Assembly (NCBI GenBank): GCA_016703425.1
Contig: JADJCA010000031.1
Coordinates: 248,001 to 312,000, forward strand
Length of the DNA: 64,000 nt
DNA from: Myxococcales bacterium
GTDB lineage: Bacteria; Myxococcota_A; Polyangia; Polyangiales; Polyangiaceae
Direction: 5' to 3'
In this document: positions 34,760 to 44,430 of the stretch, piece after piece
Numbering within the stretch: the stretch's first letter is position 1
Layout: each line of letters starts with the position of its first letter
Notes under the pieces: model-generated
Told to the model about the DNA's origin: nothing
The model's input: only the letters and a program-made list of their open reading frames with translations
The model's database searches: none
Translations under genes and position numbers: made by a program

Positions 34760-35988
34760 CAGAACCCTCGCTCCGCAAGATCAGCCGCCACGGCCGCGTA
34801 GAAGCGCGCCACGTCGAAGCCCGTTCGAACGTTGGCGTCGGGGAGGTTGCGCTGGCCGAGCTGCTCCATGTGATCGGCGGGGACGCAGCCGCGAAACTCG
34901 CCCCACCGAGCGCTCGCCACGCTGACCAAGCCATCGCTGGGCACTGCCGTCTCACCGGCCCCCTTGCCGACGACGTCGGCGAAAGGGACGAGCGGAAGCG
35001 CCATGTAGTCGTGCTCGACGACGCTCGCGTTGCATTCGCGGACAACGGCCGCGTCGTGCTCGGCGCTGGCGGCTCCAAAGGGCCGACTGTAGCCGGCCCA
35101 CGACTGATAGAAGACCCCCTCGGCGTCGACGATGGTCGCCGCAAACCGAGCCGCGTCGTCGGTGCTGATGGCTTGGAGGCTTTCACGAAGCTTCGGCTCG
35201 AAGTCCGGCGAAGCGCTTCCGAGGCCGGCGCCTGTGAGCGAGAGGAACGCGTCCACGAGCTTCTGCCGATCGCCGTCGGGAGCGAGACCGAGCATGACGT
35301 CGGCCACGCGCGTGCCGCGATGGGCCGTCGCCACCGTCGTGATGCTCGCCACGGCATCAGCGGGCCGCGCGGCGCCGAGGCCGGCGTCCAAGACAAGGCC
35401 CGCGGGACTGACGAGGTAGCGGCAATCGAGGCCGCCGAGCGAGTGACAAATCAAGTTCACCTTGGGCGCCTTCGTCTCGGCGCGCACCGCTTCGACGCGT
35501 GCAAGGAGCGCCGCTGCGCGCGTTTGGACCGTGGACCACGGTGGCAACGTCGCGAGCTCCACGCGATGCCCACCTTGAACGCGCATCGTCTTCACGATGC
35601 GGTCGCTGAAACGAAAGAGCGGCGAGTCGTCGATGCCATTGACCAACACGACGGGGTATCGTGTCGGATGATGCGCGGGCGCCTCGAGGGAGCTCGGAAC
35701 GCAGCCCACACCGTAGAGGCGACAGCTCGCGCTTTTCGGGTCGCCGTCGAGCGTCACGCCTTGGCCAAGGGCGACGCACGAGAATGTATCCATCGCTCCC
35801 TGAATGCGAGCGACGTCGCTCGGCGCGAGCGTCTTGCAATCGAGGAGCGGCGCCGCCCCTCCGAGGCACGCGACGAGGTTCTCCTTCGCCGTCTCACATC
35901 GAGTCGCATCGCGCTCGCCATTCTCGGCAACGCACGCGCCGCTGCCAGCGAAGACGACGGCGAGGGCAAGAAGGCGGGAGCGAACCAT
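34759..35988 (-). CDS. Alpha/beta-hydrolase lipase lipoprotein
   Basis: A 409-residue lipoprotein (lipobox GSGAC, Cys 19). The core looks like a triacylglycerol-lipase type alpha/beta hydrolase: strand VVLVNGIDDSP, nucleophile elbow CHSLGG (Ser 183), then TTVATAHRGTRVADV, and a C-terminal SDGLVSV plus ADHMEQ region likely to give catalytic Asp and His. About ten Cys precede and follow the core, suggesting disulfides. It is paralogous to the next gene upstream. It probably acts on lipids at the envelope or outside. Confidence 0.83.
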   Translation of the reverse strand: MVRSRLLALAVVFAGSGACVAENGERDATRCETAKENLVACLGGAAPLLDCKTLAPSDVARIQGAMDTFSCVALGQGVTLDGDPKSASCRLYGVGCVPSSLEAPAHHPTRYPVVLVNGIDDSPLFRFSDRIVKTMRVQGGHRVELATLPPWSTVQTRAAALLARVEAVRAETKAPKVNLICHSLGGLDCRYLVSPAGLVLDAGLGAARPADAVASITTVATAHRGTRVADVMLGLAPDGDRQKLVDAFLSLTGAGLGSASPDFEPKLRESLQAISTDDAARFAATIVDAEGVFYQSWAGYSRPFGAASAEHDAAVVRECNASVVEHDYMALPLVPFADVVGKGAGETAVPSDGLVSVASARWGEFRGCVPADHMEQLGQRNLPDANVRTGFDVARFYAAVAADLAERGF

Positions 35989-37226
35989 CACATACCCTCC
36001 CGCGCGAGATCCGCCGCGACCCACCGGTAGAGGTCCACCGGATCGAACCCCGTCTGCACGTCCCGCGTGAAGTGCCCCACTTGGCCGATGACGTCGTAGT
36101 GATCGGCCGGCACGCAGCCGCGAAAGCGTCCCCACTTGGCGCTCTCGACGGAGACCATGCCGTCGTTCGGGCTCACCACGTTGCGACCGTCGTCGCCCAG
36201 CGTCGAGCCGGCAAAGGGCGCCGTCGCCCAGAGCAGCTCGCCTAGCGTGTCGTTGGTCCCGTCGTGGCGATAGAAGCGCGACGCGCCGCCGTCGCAGTGG
36301 ACCCACGCGTCGCCGTCGTTCTTGGTCTTGCCGAGGAGACGGCTCACGCCAGCGAAGGACTGGTACAAGACGCCCTCGGCGTCGTCGACGCGGAGATTCC
36401 ACGAAGCGAGCGCCGTTGGCGTGAGGCCCTCTAGCGTCGTCGCCAAGGCGCCGTGGTCGAGCGAGCGGGGCGTCTCGGCGGTCCCCGACAGGGCGGAGAC
36501 GATCGCCGCCGCGTCGCCATTGCCGAGCGCCTCGAGCGCGGCGTCGGCGACCCGTGTCCCGCGGTGGGGTGTCGCGACGGTCGTGACGGACGCGACGAGC
36601 GACGTGATGCGGGAGCGGGCGGCCTCATCCTTTTCGTAGAGGCCGTGCGGGCTCAGGAGGAAGCGACAGTCGAGGCCGGCCACCGCGTAACACACGAGGT
36701 TGACCTTCGAATAGCCGTACGCTCCGGCCATCGACTCGATGGTCGCGGCGAGGTCCGCCGCGCGCTCGGCGATGGGCGCCCAAGAGAGCGGGTGAACGAG
36801 GCCGGTGGGAATCCGGTATTCGTCGCGAAGCGTCGCGAGAATGCGCGGATTCCAATCGAAGCTCGGCGTCCCGTCGATGCCGCTCACGAACACGAGCGGG
36901 TAGCGGGGCACCTTCGCGCCGGTCGTTGGCATGGGCAAAGGCGACGCGGGGCACGCCCACCCGCCGAGCTTGCAGAGGCGCGGGTCGACGGTGCCGCTCT
37001 TGTCCGTCGCCAAGGTCGGGCACCCGCCGTAGCTCACCGCATCGGCCAGCGCCTCGCGGTCGGCCCGCTCGATGCGCGAGCAGTCGATGTCCCGCGCCAC
37101 GACGCCGCACTTGGCGAGGCCATGCTGCAGCGACTCGCAGGAGCCCGCCTCGTCGCGGCACGCGAGGGTCGCCGGCGCGAGCGCCGCGAGACCGCCAAGG
37201 ACCATGAGCCGACGAAGGAGCCTCAC
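35988..37226 (-). CDS. Lipase-like lipoprotein lacking the catalytic serine
   Basis: A 412-residue paralogue of the downstream lipase with the same order of motifs: lipobox ATLAC (Cys 23), VFVSGIDGTP, TTVATPHRGTRVAD, NDGMVSV and ADHYDV. The nucleophile elbow reads CYAVAG where the sister has CHSLGG, so Ser becomes Ala at residue 181 (codon at 36684-36686, GCG). Asp and His candidates remain. It is probably a pseudoenzyme. The start is GTG at 37226, chosen because it overlaps the stop of the GMC gene (GTGA) and opens a good signal peptide. An ATG at 37205 is possible. Confidence 0.82.
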   Translation of the reverse strand: MRLLRRLMVLGGLAALAPATLACRDEAGSCESLQHGLAKCGVVARDIDCSRIERADREALADAVSYGGCPTLATDKSGTVDPRLCKLGGWACPASPLPMPTTGAKVPRYPLVFVSGIDGTPSFDWNPRILATLRDEYRIPTGLVHPLSWAPIAERAADLAATIESMAGAYGYSKVNLVCYAVAGLDCRFLLSPHGLYEKDEAARSRITSLVASVTTVATPHRGTRVADAALEALGNGDAAAIVSALSGTAETPRSLDHGALATTLEGLTPTALASWNLRVDDAEGVLYQSFAGVSRLLGKTKNDGDAWVHCDGGASRFYRHDGTNDTLGELLWATAPFAGSTLGDDGRNVVSPNDGMVSVESAKWGRFRGCVPADHYDVIGQVGHFTRDVQTGFDPVDLYRWVAADLAREGM

Positions 37227-39148
37227 CGGCGCGCCTCCCGTCCTTCGAGGATCACGTCGGCGGCTTTCTCCGCCATCATGTAGATCGGCATCGCGATGAA
37301 CGTGCCGGGGATGGTCGGAAAGACCGAGGCGTCGACGACGCGGAGCCCGGTCGCGCCGATGACGCGAAACGTCGAGTCGACGACCGCCTCGCCATCGTCC
37401 ACCGCGCCCATGCGGCTCGTGCAGCAGGCGTGGTGCCCCCACGATTCTTTTCGCACGAAGCGAGCGATGGCTTCGTCGGACGCGACGGACGCGCCGGGCC
37501 ACACCTCTTCCATCGACGTCGGCGCCAGCGTCGCGCGAGCGCGCTTGGCCACGTCGCGAGCGAACTTCACGCCCTCCACGAGGGCCAAGAGATCCGGGTC
37601 GGTGAGCGGCTTTTTCTCGTCGAAGGAGTGGAAGTGGATGCGCGGACGTTTAAACGGGCTCGCGTCCACGAGCTCGACGACGCCGTCACGGTTCTGCGTG
37701 TGGCCCTTGAGGAGCAGCCACGTGAACCTCGTTCGCGCCTTGGCTGCGTCAGCGGAGTAGCCAGGGTAGTAACCTCGTGCGTCGGTGGGGACGGCGAAGA
37801 TCTGAAGGTCTGACAAGGGCGCGCCGCTCGAGCGGCGGAGGACCGTCGCCAGAAATCCCGGGGTCGTGTACACGCCGACGCCCTCTCGCCACGACGCGAG
37901 GCAGGGGTCCTTGTCCTCATCGACGGCGTCGAGGCGGCACGGCGCGACGACGTCGAGCGGCGTATCGAATTCGCTGACGACGGCGGCTTCGTAGCGATCC
38001 TGGAGATTCTTTCCGACGCCGGGCCGTTCGAGCACCGGCTCGACGCCGACCTTCGCGAGCTCTGCGCCGTTGCCCACGCCCGACAGGGCCAAGAGCTGCG
38101 GTGTGTTGAAGGTGCCCGCTGCCAGGATGACCTCGCCGCCATCGACGGCGCGGATCACCTCGGCTTCCGCGGTCACCGCCTTTTGCGCGAGGCTCGCTCC
38201 GTACACGTGAGGTTGGCGCACGACCTCGACCCCAATGGCCGTCGGCGTCGCGCGTTTCGAATCCCAGAGGACGCGCGTCACGAAGGTCCCCGTTTGAATC
38301 GTCAGCGGGAACCCCTCGGCGACCGTGCGAAGCAAGTGCTCGCGAGGGCCGTTGCGTGTGCCGCTGGCGGTCGCCAACGGGAGGCGAAAGAGCCCCGTGG
38401 CCTCGCCGTGACGGAGCGCCTCGTTCACGTCGTGCGAAAGCAGCGTCGCCAAGGCCGCGCCCTCGCTGGAGACGACCGGCGCGAGGCCGTCGGTCGTGGA
38501 GGCCGCGGCGGCCGCAGCCCGAAGAACACCGGTCAACTTGCTGTCGCCGAGCGCCAAGGACGGCGCGGGCACGGTGATCGAGAGCCACTCGCGAACGCGG
38601 TCCTCGTAGCGGAGCATGTTCGAGGCGCGAAACGAGCCGTCGAGCGTTGCCAACGCGAGCGCGTCCCAATCGGCCGGTGAAGGGAGCACCGTCACCATGG
38701 CGTTGACGGCGGTGGAGCCTCCGAGGGCGCTGCCGCGCGGGTAAAGGACCCCGTCCTTCGTCACCTTGGAGTTCGATGCCTCCACGGCCGGATCGCTGTG
38801 GTGCTTCACGAAGTACCACCAGGCCATCGCCGGATCTTCGGTCGCCAAGCCGTGCATCGCCGGCACGCGGTAGTGGTTCCCGTCGCCCACGTCGTCGCCG
38901 GCCTCGAGCAAGAGGACGCGCTTGCCGGCGCGCGCGAGGCGAGCGGCGACGGGTCCGCCACCGGCGCCAGAGCCAACGACGATGTACTCGTAGCCAGCGG
39001 CCGCTCCCGACGCCCGGGGTGCGCATCGGGCGCCCTCGCACGACTCTGCGCTCGGCCCGCCGCAGTGGCTCATGGCCAGCGGTGCCGCGAGGGCGACGAG
39101 GCCCAGCGCTGCCCGTGAGCGGGCCGATCGAATCGCGTTGAAGTGCAC
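37223..39148 (-). CDS. Exported GMC-family FAD oxidoreductase
   Basis: A 641-residue GMC oxidoreductase. Behind a hydrophobic N-terminus (about 10-28) is the ADP-binding motif VGSGAGGGPVAARL (about 58-71), then GGSTAVNAM, a late ATGLRVVDASVFPTIPG and the C-terminal HHACCTSRMG, where the family has a catalytic His region. Similar enzymes oxidise alcohols including sterols. I prefer the GTG at 39148 over the TTG at 39172, since it gives the hydrophobic leader directly. It begins the coupled minus-strand operon and diverges from a second GMC gene pair. Confidence 0.86.
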   Translation of the reverse strand: MHFNAIRSARSRAALGLVALAAPLAMSHCGGPSAESCEGARCAPRASGAAAGYEYIVVGSGAGGGPVAARLARAGKRVLLLEAGDDVGDGNHYRVPAMHGLATEDPAMAWWYFVKHHSDPAVEASNSKVTKDGVLYPRGSALGGSTAVNAMVTVLPSPADWDALALATLDGSFRASNMLRYEDRVREWLSITVPAPSLALGDSKLTGVLRAAAAAASTTDGLAPVVSSEGAALATLLSHDVNEALRHGEATGLFRLPLATASGTRNGPREHLLRTVAEGFPLTIQTGTFVTRVLWDSKRATPTAIGVEVVRQPHVYGASLAQKAVTAEAEVIRAVDGGEVILAAGTFNTPQLLALSGVGNGAELAKVGVEPVLERPGVGKNLQDRYEAAVVSEFDTPLDVVAPCRLDAVDEDKDPCLASWREGVGVYTTPGFLATVLRRSSGAPLSDLQIFAVPTDARGYYPGYSADAAKARTRFTWLLLKGHTQNRDGVVELVDASPFKRPRIHFHSFDEKKPLTDPDLLALVEGVKFARDVAKRARATLAPTSMEEVWPGASVASDEAIARFVRKESWGHHACCTSRMGAVDDGEAVVDSTFRVIGATGLRVVDASVFPTIPGTFIAMPIYMMAEKAADVILEGREARR

Positions 39149-39258
39149 TCGAAGCGTCTGACATGTGGGCAACGGTCACGCCCTGTCCAAATTGGAAAGG
39201 CTCGTTGTCCCAAGTGAGCGTGGCCCCGCGCGCGTGCGCTTCGTAGACCTGCCTTCCC

Positions 39259-40074
39259 ATGACACAGCCTCGCGTCACCGTCGCCGCGCGCGCCTTTGGC
39301 CGGCGAGAAGCGCTCCGGCTCTTGGGTGCGCTCGGCGCCCTCGGCTGCAGCGCCCCCGACGATTGGACGGCGCAGCCATGGCAAGCGCCGAAATCCACCT
39401 CGCCCGAGGGCGCGACGGCGCCGCTGGTGTTTGTCGACAGCGTCGACGCGGCGTTCGAGACCCTGCTCCCCGCGGAGCGCGACGCGAACGGGGTCGTCGT
39501 GAGCCCGGGTGCGCGTGAGGCCGGGGCCGATCGCGTTCTCGGGACCGAGGGCTTCGGCTTGTTGGCGCTCGCGCAGGGCTACGCGCCGGGCGTCCCCGAA
39601 CGCGTCATCACCTTGCTCAAGCGCTCTGGGAACGCCTTTCGGGTGGCGGCCAACGCGGAGCTGGACGCGCTCGCGTCGCTCCGTCGGCCGCTCGTCCCCT
39701 TTCGCGATCTGTCGGCGTCGCAGCGCCACGAGATCGCCCTGGCCGCGCTCGACGACCCGGCGCACGACCCAGCGCACAGAGCCACGCTGCTCATCCTGCG
39801 CGCTGCGTGTTTCTCCGCGTACCTGGGCGCCGTCACCTCGGACGTGGGCCTCCACGCTGTGGGCTTTCCCAAGTTCGAAGACTGGGAGACTCGCCTCGCC
39901 GTGTCCGGCTACCCGCGAACCAAGAGCGGTCGGCTCCTCGACGCCGAGCGCGACGACCTTGCAGCCCTCGCCGCCAAGGGAGACCTGGACGACTACACGT
40001 TCAACCGCGAGCCCGCGGCCACCGTGGGCGATGATCTCAGCGCCGTCGTCGACGCGAACGGAGATCTCGTATGA
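39259..40074 (+). CDS. Gluconate-dehydrogenase subunit 3-like partner protein
   Basis: A 271-residue exported protein. The N-terminus contains FGRREALRLLGALGALGC, a twin-Arg-type signal that may also be a lipobox. The mature part is helical, with a pattern (TLLPAERDANGVVVSPGAREAG and later LHAVGFPKF) like the small subunit that accompanies membrane GMC dehydrogenases such as gluconate or alcohol dehydrogenase. Its stop overlaps the start of the GMC gene after it (ATGA). A role in exporting or docking the flavin subunit is inferred. Confidence 0.68.
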   Translation: MTQPRVTVAARAFGRREALRLLGALGALGCSAPDDWTAQPWQAPKSTSPEGATAPLVFVDSVDAAFETLLPAERDANGVVVSPGAREAGADRVLGTEGFGLLALAQGYAPGVPERVITLLKRSGNAFRVAANAELDALASLRRPLVPFRDLSASQRHEIALAALDDPAHDPAHRATLLILRAACFSAYLGAVTSDVGLHAVGFPKFEDWETRLAVSGYPRTKSGRLLDAERDDLAALAAKGDLDDYTFNREPAATVGDDLSAVVDANGDLV

Positions 40075-41720
40075 CGCTCGCCGGCTTTCGTGACGTCGTC
40101 GTCCTGGGCTCCGGCTTCGGCGGCGCGGTGATGGCGGCGCGACTGGGCGCCGAGGCCCAGGCCCTCGGCAAGCAGGTGCTCGTCATTGAGAAGGGCAAAG
40201 ATCACACGGGGCGCTTCGACGACGCGGCCAACGACGGGCCCTTCAACGGGCAAGGCAACCGCTTCCGCCACAGCTTGGGCCCCGACTACCTCTCTACGAT
40301 CCTCGACGTCGTGTCGGATCCCTCGGGCGCGTTTCGCACCGGCGTCTCGAGCATGAACGTGGCCCTCGGCAAGGGCCTCGGCGGCGGCTCGAACGTGTAC
40401 GACGCGGTCAGCCTTCGCGCGCCAAGGGAAGCCTTCGAACAGAAGGCCGGTGCCCGGCGCCTCTGGCCCCAGCTCTACACGAGAGCCGCGCTCGATCCGT
40501 ATTACGCGAAGGTCGAAGCGCGCCTGCGGGTGACGCGCCTCGCCTGGACCGACGCCGCAGCGCCGCATTGGGCGCTCGCGACGAAGCGCGACTTCGTGTT
40601 CGCCGAAGGTTGCCGTCGCATCGGAGCGACGGCGCTTCCGCTGAAGGTCGCGACCCACGACGACGCCAACGAGGGCTGGTGGAATCAAGGGCAGCGCTTT
40701 TCAGGCCGCCAGGACCTGACGAAGAACTACCTCGCCGACGCGAAGGCCTCGGGCGTCGCCTTCGCGACATCCTGCGAAGTCACGACCATCGCGCCGAGCA
40801 AGAAGGGCTACACGGTGAGCGGCATCGACCGCCGCGGCGGCGGCGAGGTGCCCTTCACGCTCGAGTGCCGACTGCTCGTCGTCGCCTGCGGCAGCATCGC
40901 CTCGTCCGCGCTCTTGCTTCGCTCGCGCACACAATTCAGTGAAAGCCGGACGCTCGATCCGAAAGGGGCCCTTGGGCGTTACCTGTCGTCGAACGGCGAC
41001 TACGGCGTGTCGGGCGTCGTCGGAGATCGCTACGAACACGACGTCGAGGGCATGAAGGGCAAGCCCATGTCGAGCTTCTCCCCGACCTTCTGGGCCAAAG
41101 ACAAGTTCATCCTGATCCCGTTCTACGCCGCGCCGCTTCACCTGGCGCTCGGGCAGCCGTCGACGCTCAAGGTCGCCCAGGACCCCGGGGCGCGAGGCCG
41201 CGGGTCGACGGAGGCGCGTTCCGGCGAGTCGGATTTCGGCCTCGCCTTCAAGAACCGACTGAAGCGCTTCGGGTCGCGCATGCTCACGATGGGGTGCCTC
41301 GCGCTCGACGAGTGCGAGGGCGAGATCAGCGTGGGCAAGTCGGGCGCCGCAGAGGTGCGTTGGCCCCGGACCAGCGACGCAACAGAAGCGCGCTGGTCGG
41401 CGGCCGTCTCGGCCATGGCGCGAATCTACGACGCCCTCGGCGGCGAGATGTACTTGGACAGCTACCGCGCGGAAGGGAGCGTCAACACGGCGCATCCGCT
41501 AGGCGGCTGCCGCATGACGGACCGCGACACCAAAGACGGCGTCATCGACGAGTTTGGCGAAGCGCTCTTGAACACGAACCTGTTCGTCGTAGACGGCGCA
41601 TCCGTTCCCTCCGCTTTGGGGACGAACCCGTCCTTGACCATCGCCGCCGTGGCCGAGCTCATCGCCGACCGCCTCGTGCGCGGGGTCGGGACGACGAAGC
41701 TCGCGGAGCGCCTCAGCTAG
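40071..41720 (+). CDS. GMC-family FAD oxidoreductase, cholesterol-oxidase-like
   Basis: A 549-residue FAD oxidoreductase. The Rossmann motif VLGSGFGGAVMAARL (about 11-25) is at the N-terminus and GLGGGSNVYDAVSLR at about 102-116. A later VNTAHPLGGCRM holds the conserved His-Pro of the family. It lacks its own signal and is coupled to a Tat-type small subunit, so piggyback export is likely. Resemblance is to cholesterol oxidase or alcohol dehydrogenase flavoproteins; the substrate is unknown. It diverges from the other GMC gene across 110 bases. Confidence 0.85.
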   Translation: MTLAGFRDVVVLGSGFGGAVMAARLGAEAQALGKQVLVIEKGKDHTGRFDDAANDGPFNGQGNRFRHSLGPDYLSTILDVVSDPSGAFRTGVSSMNVALGKGLGGGSNVYDAVSLRAPREAFEQKAGARRLWPQLYTRAALDPYYAKVEARLRVTRLAWTDAAAPHWALATKRDFVFAEGCRRIGATALPLKVATHDDANEGWWNQGQRFSGRQDLTKNYLADAKASGVAFATSCEVTTIAPSKKGYTVSGIDRRGGGEVPFTLECRLLVVACGSIASSALLLRSRTQFSESRTLDPKGALGRYLSSNGDYGVSGVVGDRYEHDVEGMKGKPMSSFSPTFWAKDKFILIPFYAAPLHLALGQPSTLKVAQDPGARGRGSTEARSGESDFGLAFKNRLKRFGSRMLTMGCLALDECEGEISVGKSGAAEVRWPRTSDATEARWSAAVSAMARIYDALGGEMYLDSYRAEGSVNTAHPLGGCRMTDRDTKDGVIDEFGEALLNTNLFVVDGASVPSALGTNPSLTIAAVAELIADRLVRGVGTTKLAERLS

Positions 41721-41746
41721 GAAGCTAGGAAGCTAGGAAGCTAGGA
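41715..41746. repeat. Four tandem copies of an 8-base repeat
   Basis: AGCTAGGA is repeated exactly four times from 41715, starting in the last codons of the GMC gene and covering its TAG stop (41718-41720). Each copy contains a further TAG. It lies between converging genes. It may be a slippage product or a set of backup stops; no hairpin is evident. Confidence 0.8.
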
Positions 41747-41766
41747 AATCGCCATCGAGCCTGCGG

Positions 41767-42897
<1,131 letters not shown>

Positions 42898-42941
42898 GTC
42901 GATTCCGTCTTGTCGGTTGCGTTTCGCGCGAGGCGAACGCC

Positions 42942-44312
42942 TCAGATGAGCACGAAGTCGTCGGCCACGTTGGTGGTCGAGTTTTCGATGACCGCGCTCG
43001 TCTCTTCGTCGCGCAGCACCGCCGACATGTAAAGGCTCAGCAGGATGGCGGGGTGGTCTTTGATGAGCGAGAGGAAGTCCTCTTTGGGCAAGTGCAGCGA
43101 CACCGTTGGGTGCACGGCGACGACGTCGGCGTTGGCCTTGCGCCGAAGGACCAGCGCCACCTCGCCGGTCACCTCGCCGGCGCCCAACGCGGCAATGACC
43201 AGCGGCTCGCCTCCTTCGTACCCGACGACCGCGACCTCGCCGGACGCGATGAGGTGTAGACCTTGGGCGTCTTCGCCGGCGGTGATGAGCTTGTCACCCT
43301 TCTCGAAGACCAACGTCTCGAAGCGCTCGACGAGCGCCGGGCGATCGGCCGAGTGGACCGACATGAGGACGCGAGACGTGCGCACCAAGTTCGCGAACAT
43401 GCGGCGCCGGCAGTGCGCGGCGAGCTCGGCGCCCACCTCGGGACGCGTCTCGGCGACGGACTCGAGCGACTCGCGGCGCGCCACGAGCAGGATGGAAGGT
43501 CGGCACGCGACGACGCTCGCCGCGCGCGGCGCCCTGGAGAGGAGCGCCATCTCGCCGAAGAGGGCGCCGTTGGTCAGCCGTGCCAGCGTGACGGGTTCGC
43601 CAACGTGGCCGTCCTCGGTATCCGGCGTTCGGCGGCGAACCTCCAGCTCGCCGCGCGCCACGATGTACGCTTCTGCGCCTTCTTCACCTTCAAGGATCAC
43701 TTCCTTGCCCGCCGGCACGGTGATCATTTCGAAGGCGGAGATCAGGGCGCGCAGCGGTTCGGGTTCGAGCGCCGAAAACAGCGGGAGCGGCGCAATGACC
43801 GACTGGGCGCCGTTTTCCCCCGACTCATATTTCTGCCGCGCTTGGTGGACGATCGACTGGGCCTTCGACAAGAGGGCCGGCCCCGTGAGGTAGCTCGACA
43901 GCGGCTGAAACTTCTCGAAGCTCGGCAGGGGCGGCGGCGGCGGGGCCGTCTCCGCGAGCCGCGGCGACGTGGACGCGAATGACGCGGCGATGGAGTCGAG
44001 GTGCGCTTCGATGGACCGCCCCAACTGCCGAAGATCGGCGACGGCGGCCACCGCCAGCGGCAGGTTGCCGGTGTCGATGGCGCGCTTGACGCCCACTTCA
44101 AGGCCTTCGATGGCGGCTTCCGTTCGGCCCGCGTCGGCGAGGAGCCGGCACGTGAGGATCAGCGCGCTCGGCACCGACGCGTCGTGATCCACCACGGCAG
44201 CGCTCCAACGAAGCGCGGCTTCACGCTCGTCCGCGAGCATCAACGCGAGCGCTCGGTCGAGGGGCGAATCGGTGGTGTGCGTCCCGGGGAGCTCCGGCGG
44301 CCCGGTTCTCAT
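42942..44312 (-). CDS. Protein with two cyclic-nucleotide-binding domains
   Basis: A 456-residue cytoplasmic protein. Residues 15-115 are helical and TPR-like. Two cNMP-binding folds follow at about 175-300 (GEEGAEAYIVARGELEV, GALFGEMALLS, RAASVVA) and 315-430 (GEDAQGLHLIASGEVAV, GEVTGEVALVL, NADVVAV). The first keeps the FGEMALL...RAASV signature typical of a working phosphate-binding cassette. The second lacks the usual Arg. No DNA-binding or kinase domain is seen, so it may be a sensor or scaffold. It shares strand with hrcA but lies 118 bases downstream. Confidence 0.82.
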   Translation of the reverse strand: MRTGPPELPGTHTTDSPLDRALALMLADEREAALRWSAAVVDHDASVPSALILTCRLLADAGRTEAAIEGLEVGVKRAIDTGNLPLAVAAVADLRQLGRSIEAHLDSIAASFASTSPRLAETAPPPPPLPSFEKFQPLSSYLTGPALLSKAQSIVHQARQKYESGENGAQSVIAPLPLFSALEPEPLRALISAFEMITVPAGKEVILEGEEGAEAYIVARGELEVRRRTPDTEDGHVGEPVTLARLTNGALFGEMALLSRAPRAASVVACRPSILLVARRESLESVAETRPEVGAELAAHCRRRMFANLVRTSRVLMSVHSADRPALVERFETLVFEKGDKLITAGEDAQGLHLIASGEVAVVGYEGGEPLVIAALGAGEVTGEVALVLRRKANADVVAVHPTVSLHLPKEDFLSLIKDHPAILLSLYMSAVLRDEETSAVIENSTTNVADDFVLI

Positions 44313-44430
44313 GAGGGGTCGGAGGATACACCATCAAGTGCGGGCGGGCCGAGAACTTCGCCCCCTCGCAGTCGCGCTCCTTTGCGCTGGCCCACTGCGC
44401 TGGCCCACGCGGTCTCGAGCCAATCGGCGC

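Noticed and set aside
41715..41746. Tandem repeat as a CRISPR array
   Set aside because: The copies are contiguous 8-base units without spacers.
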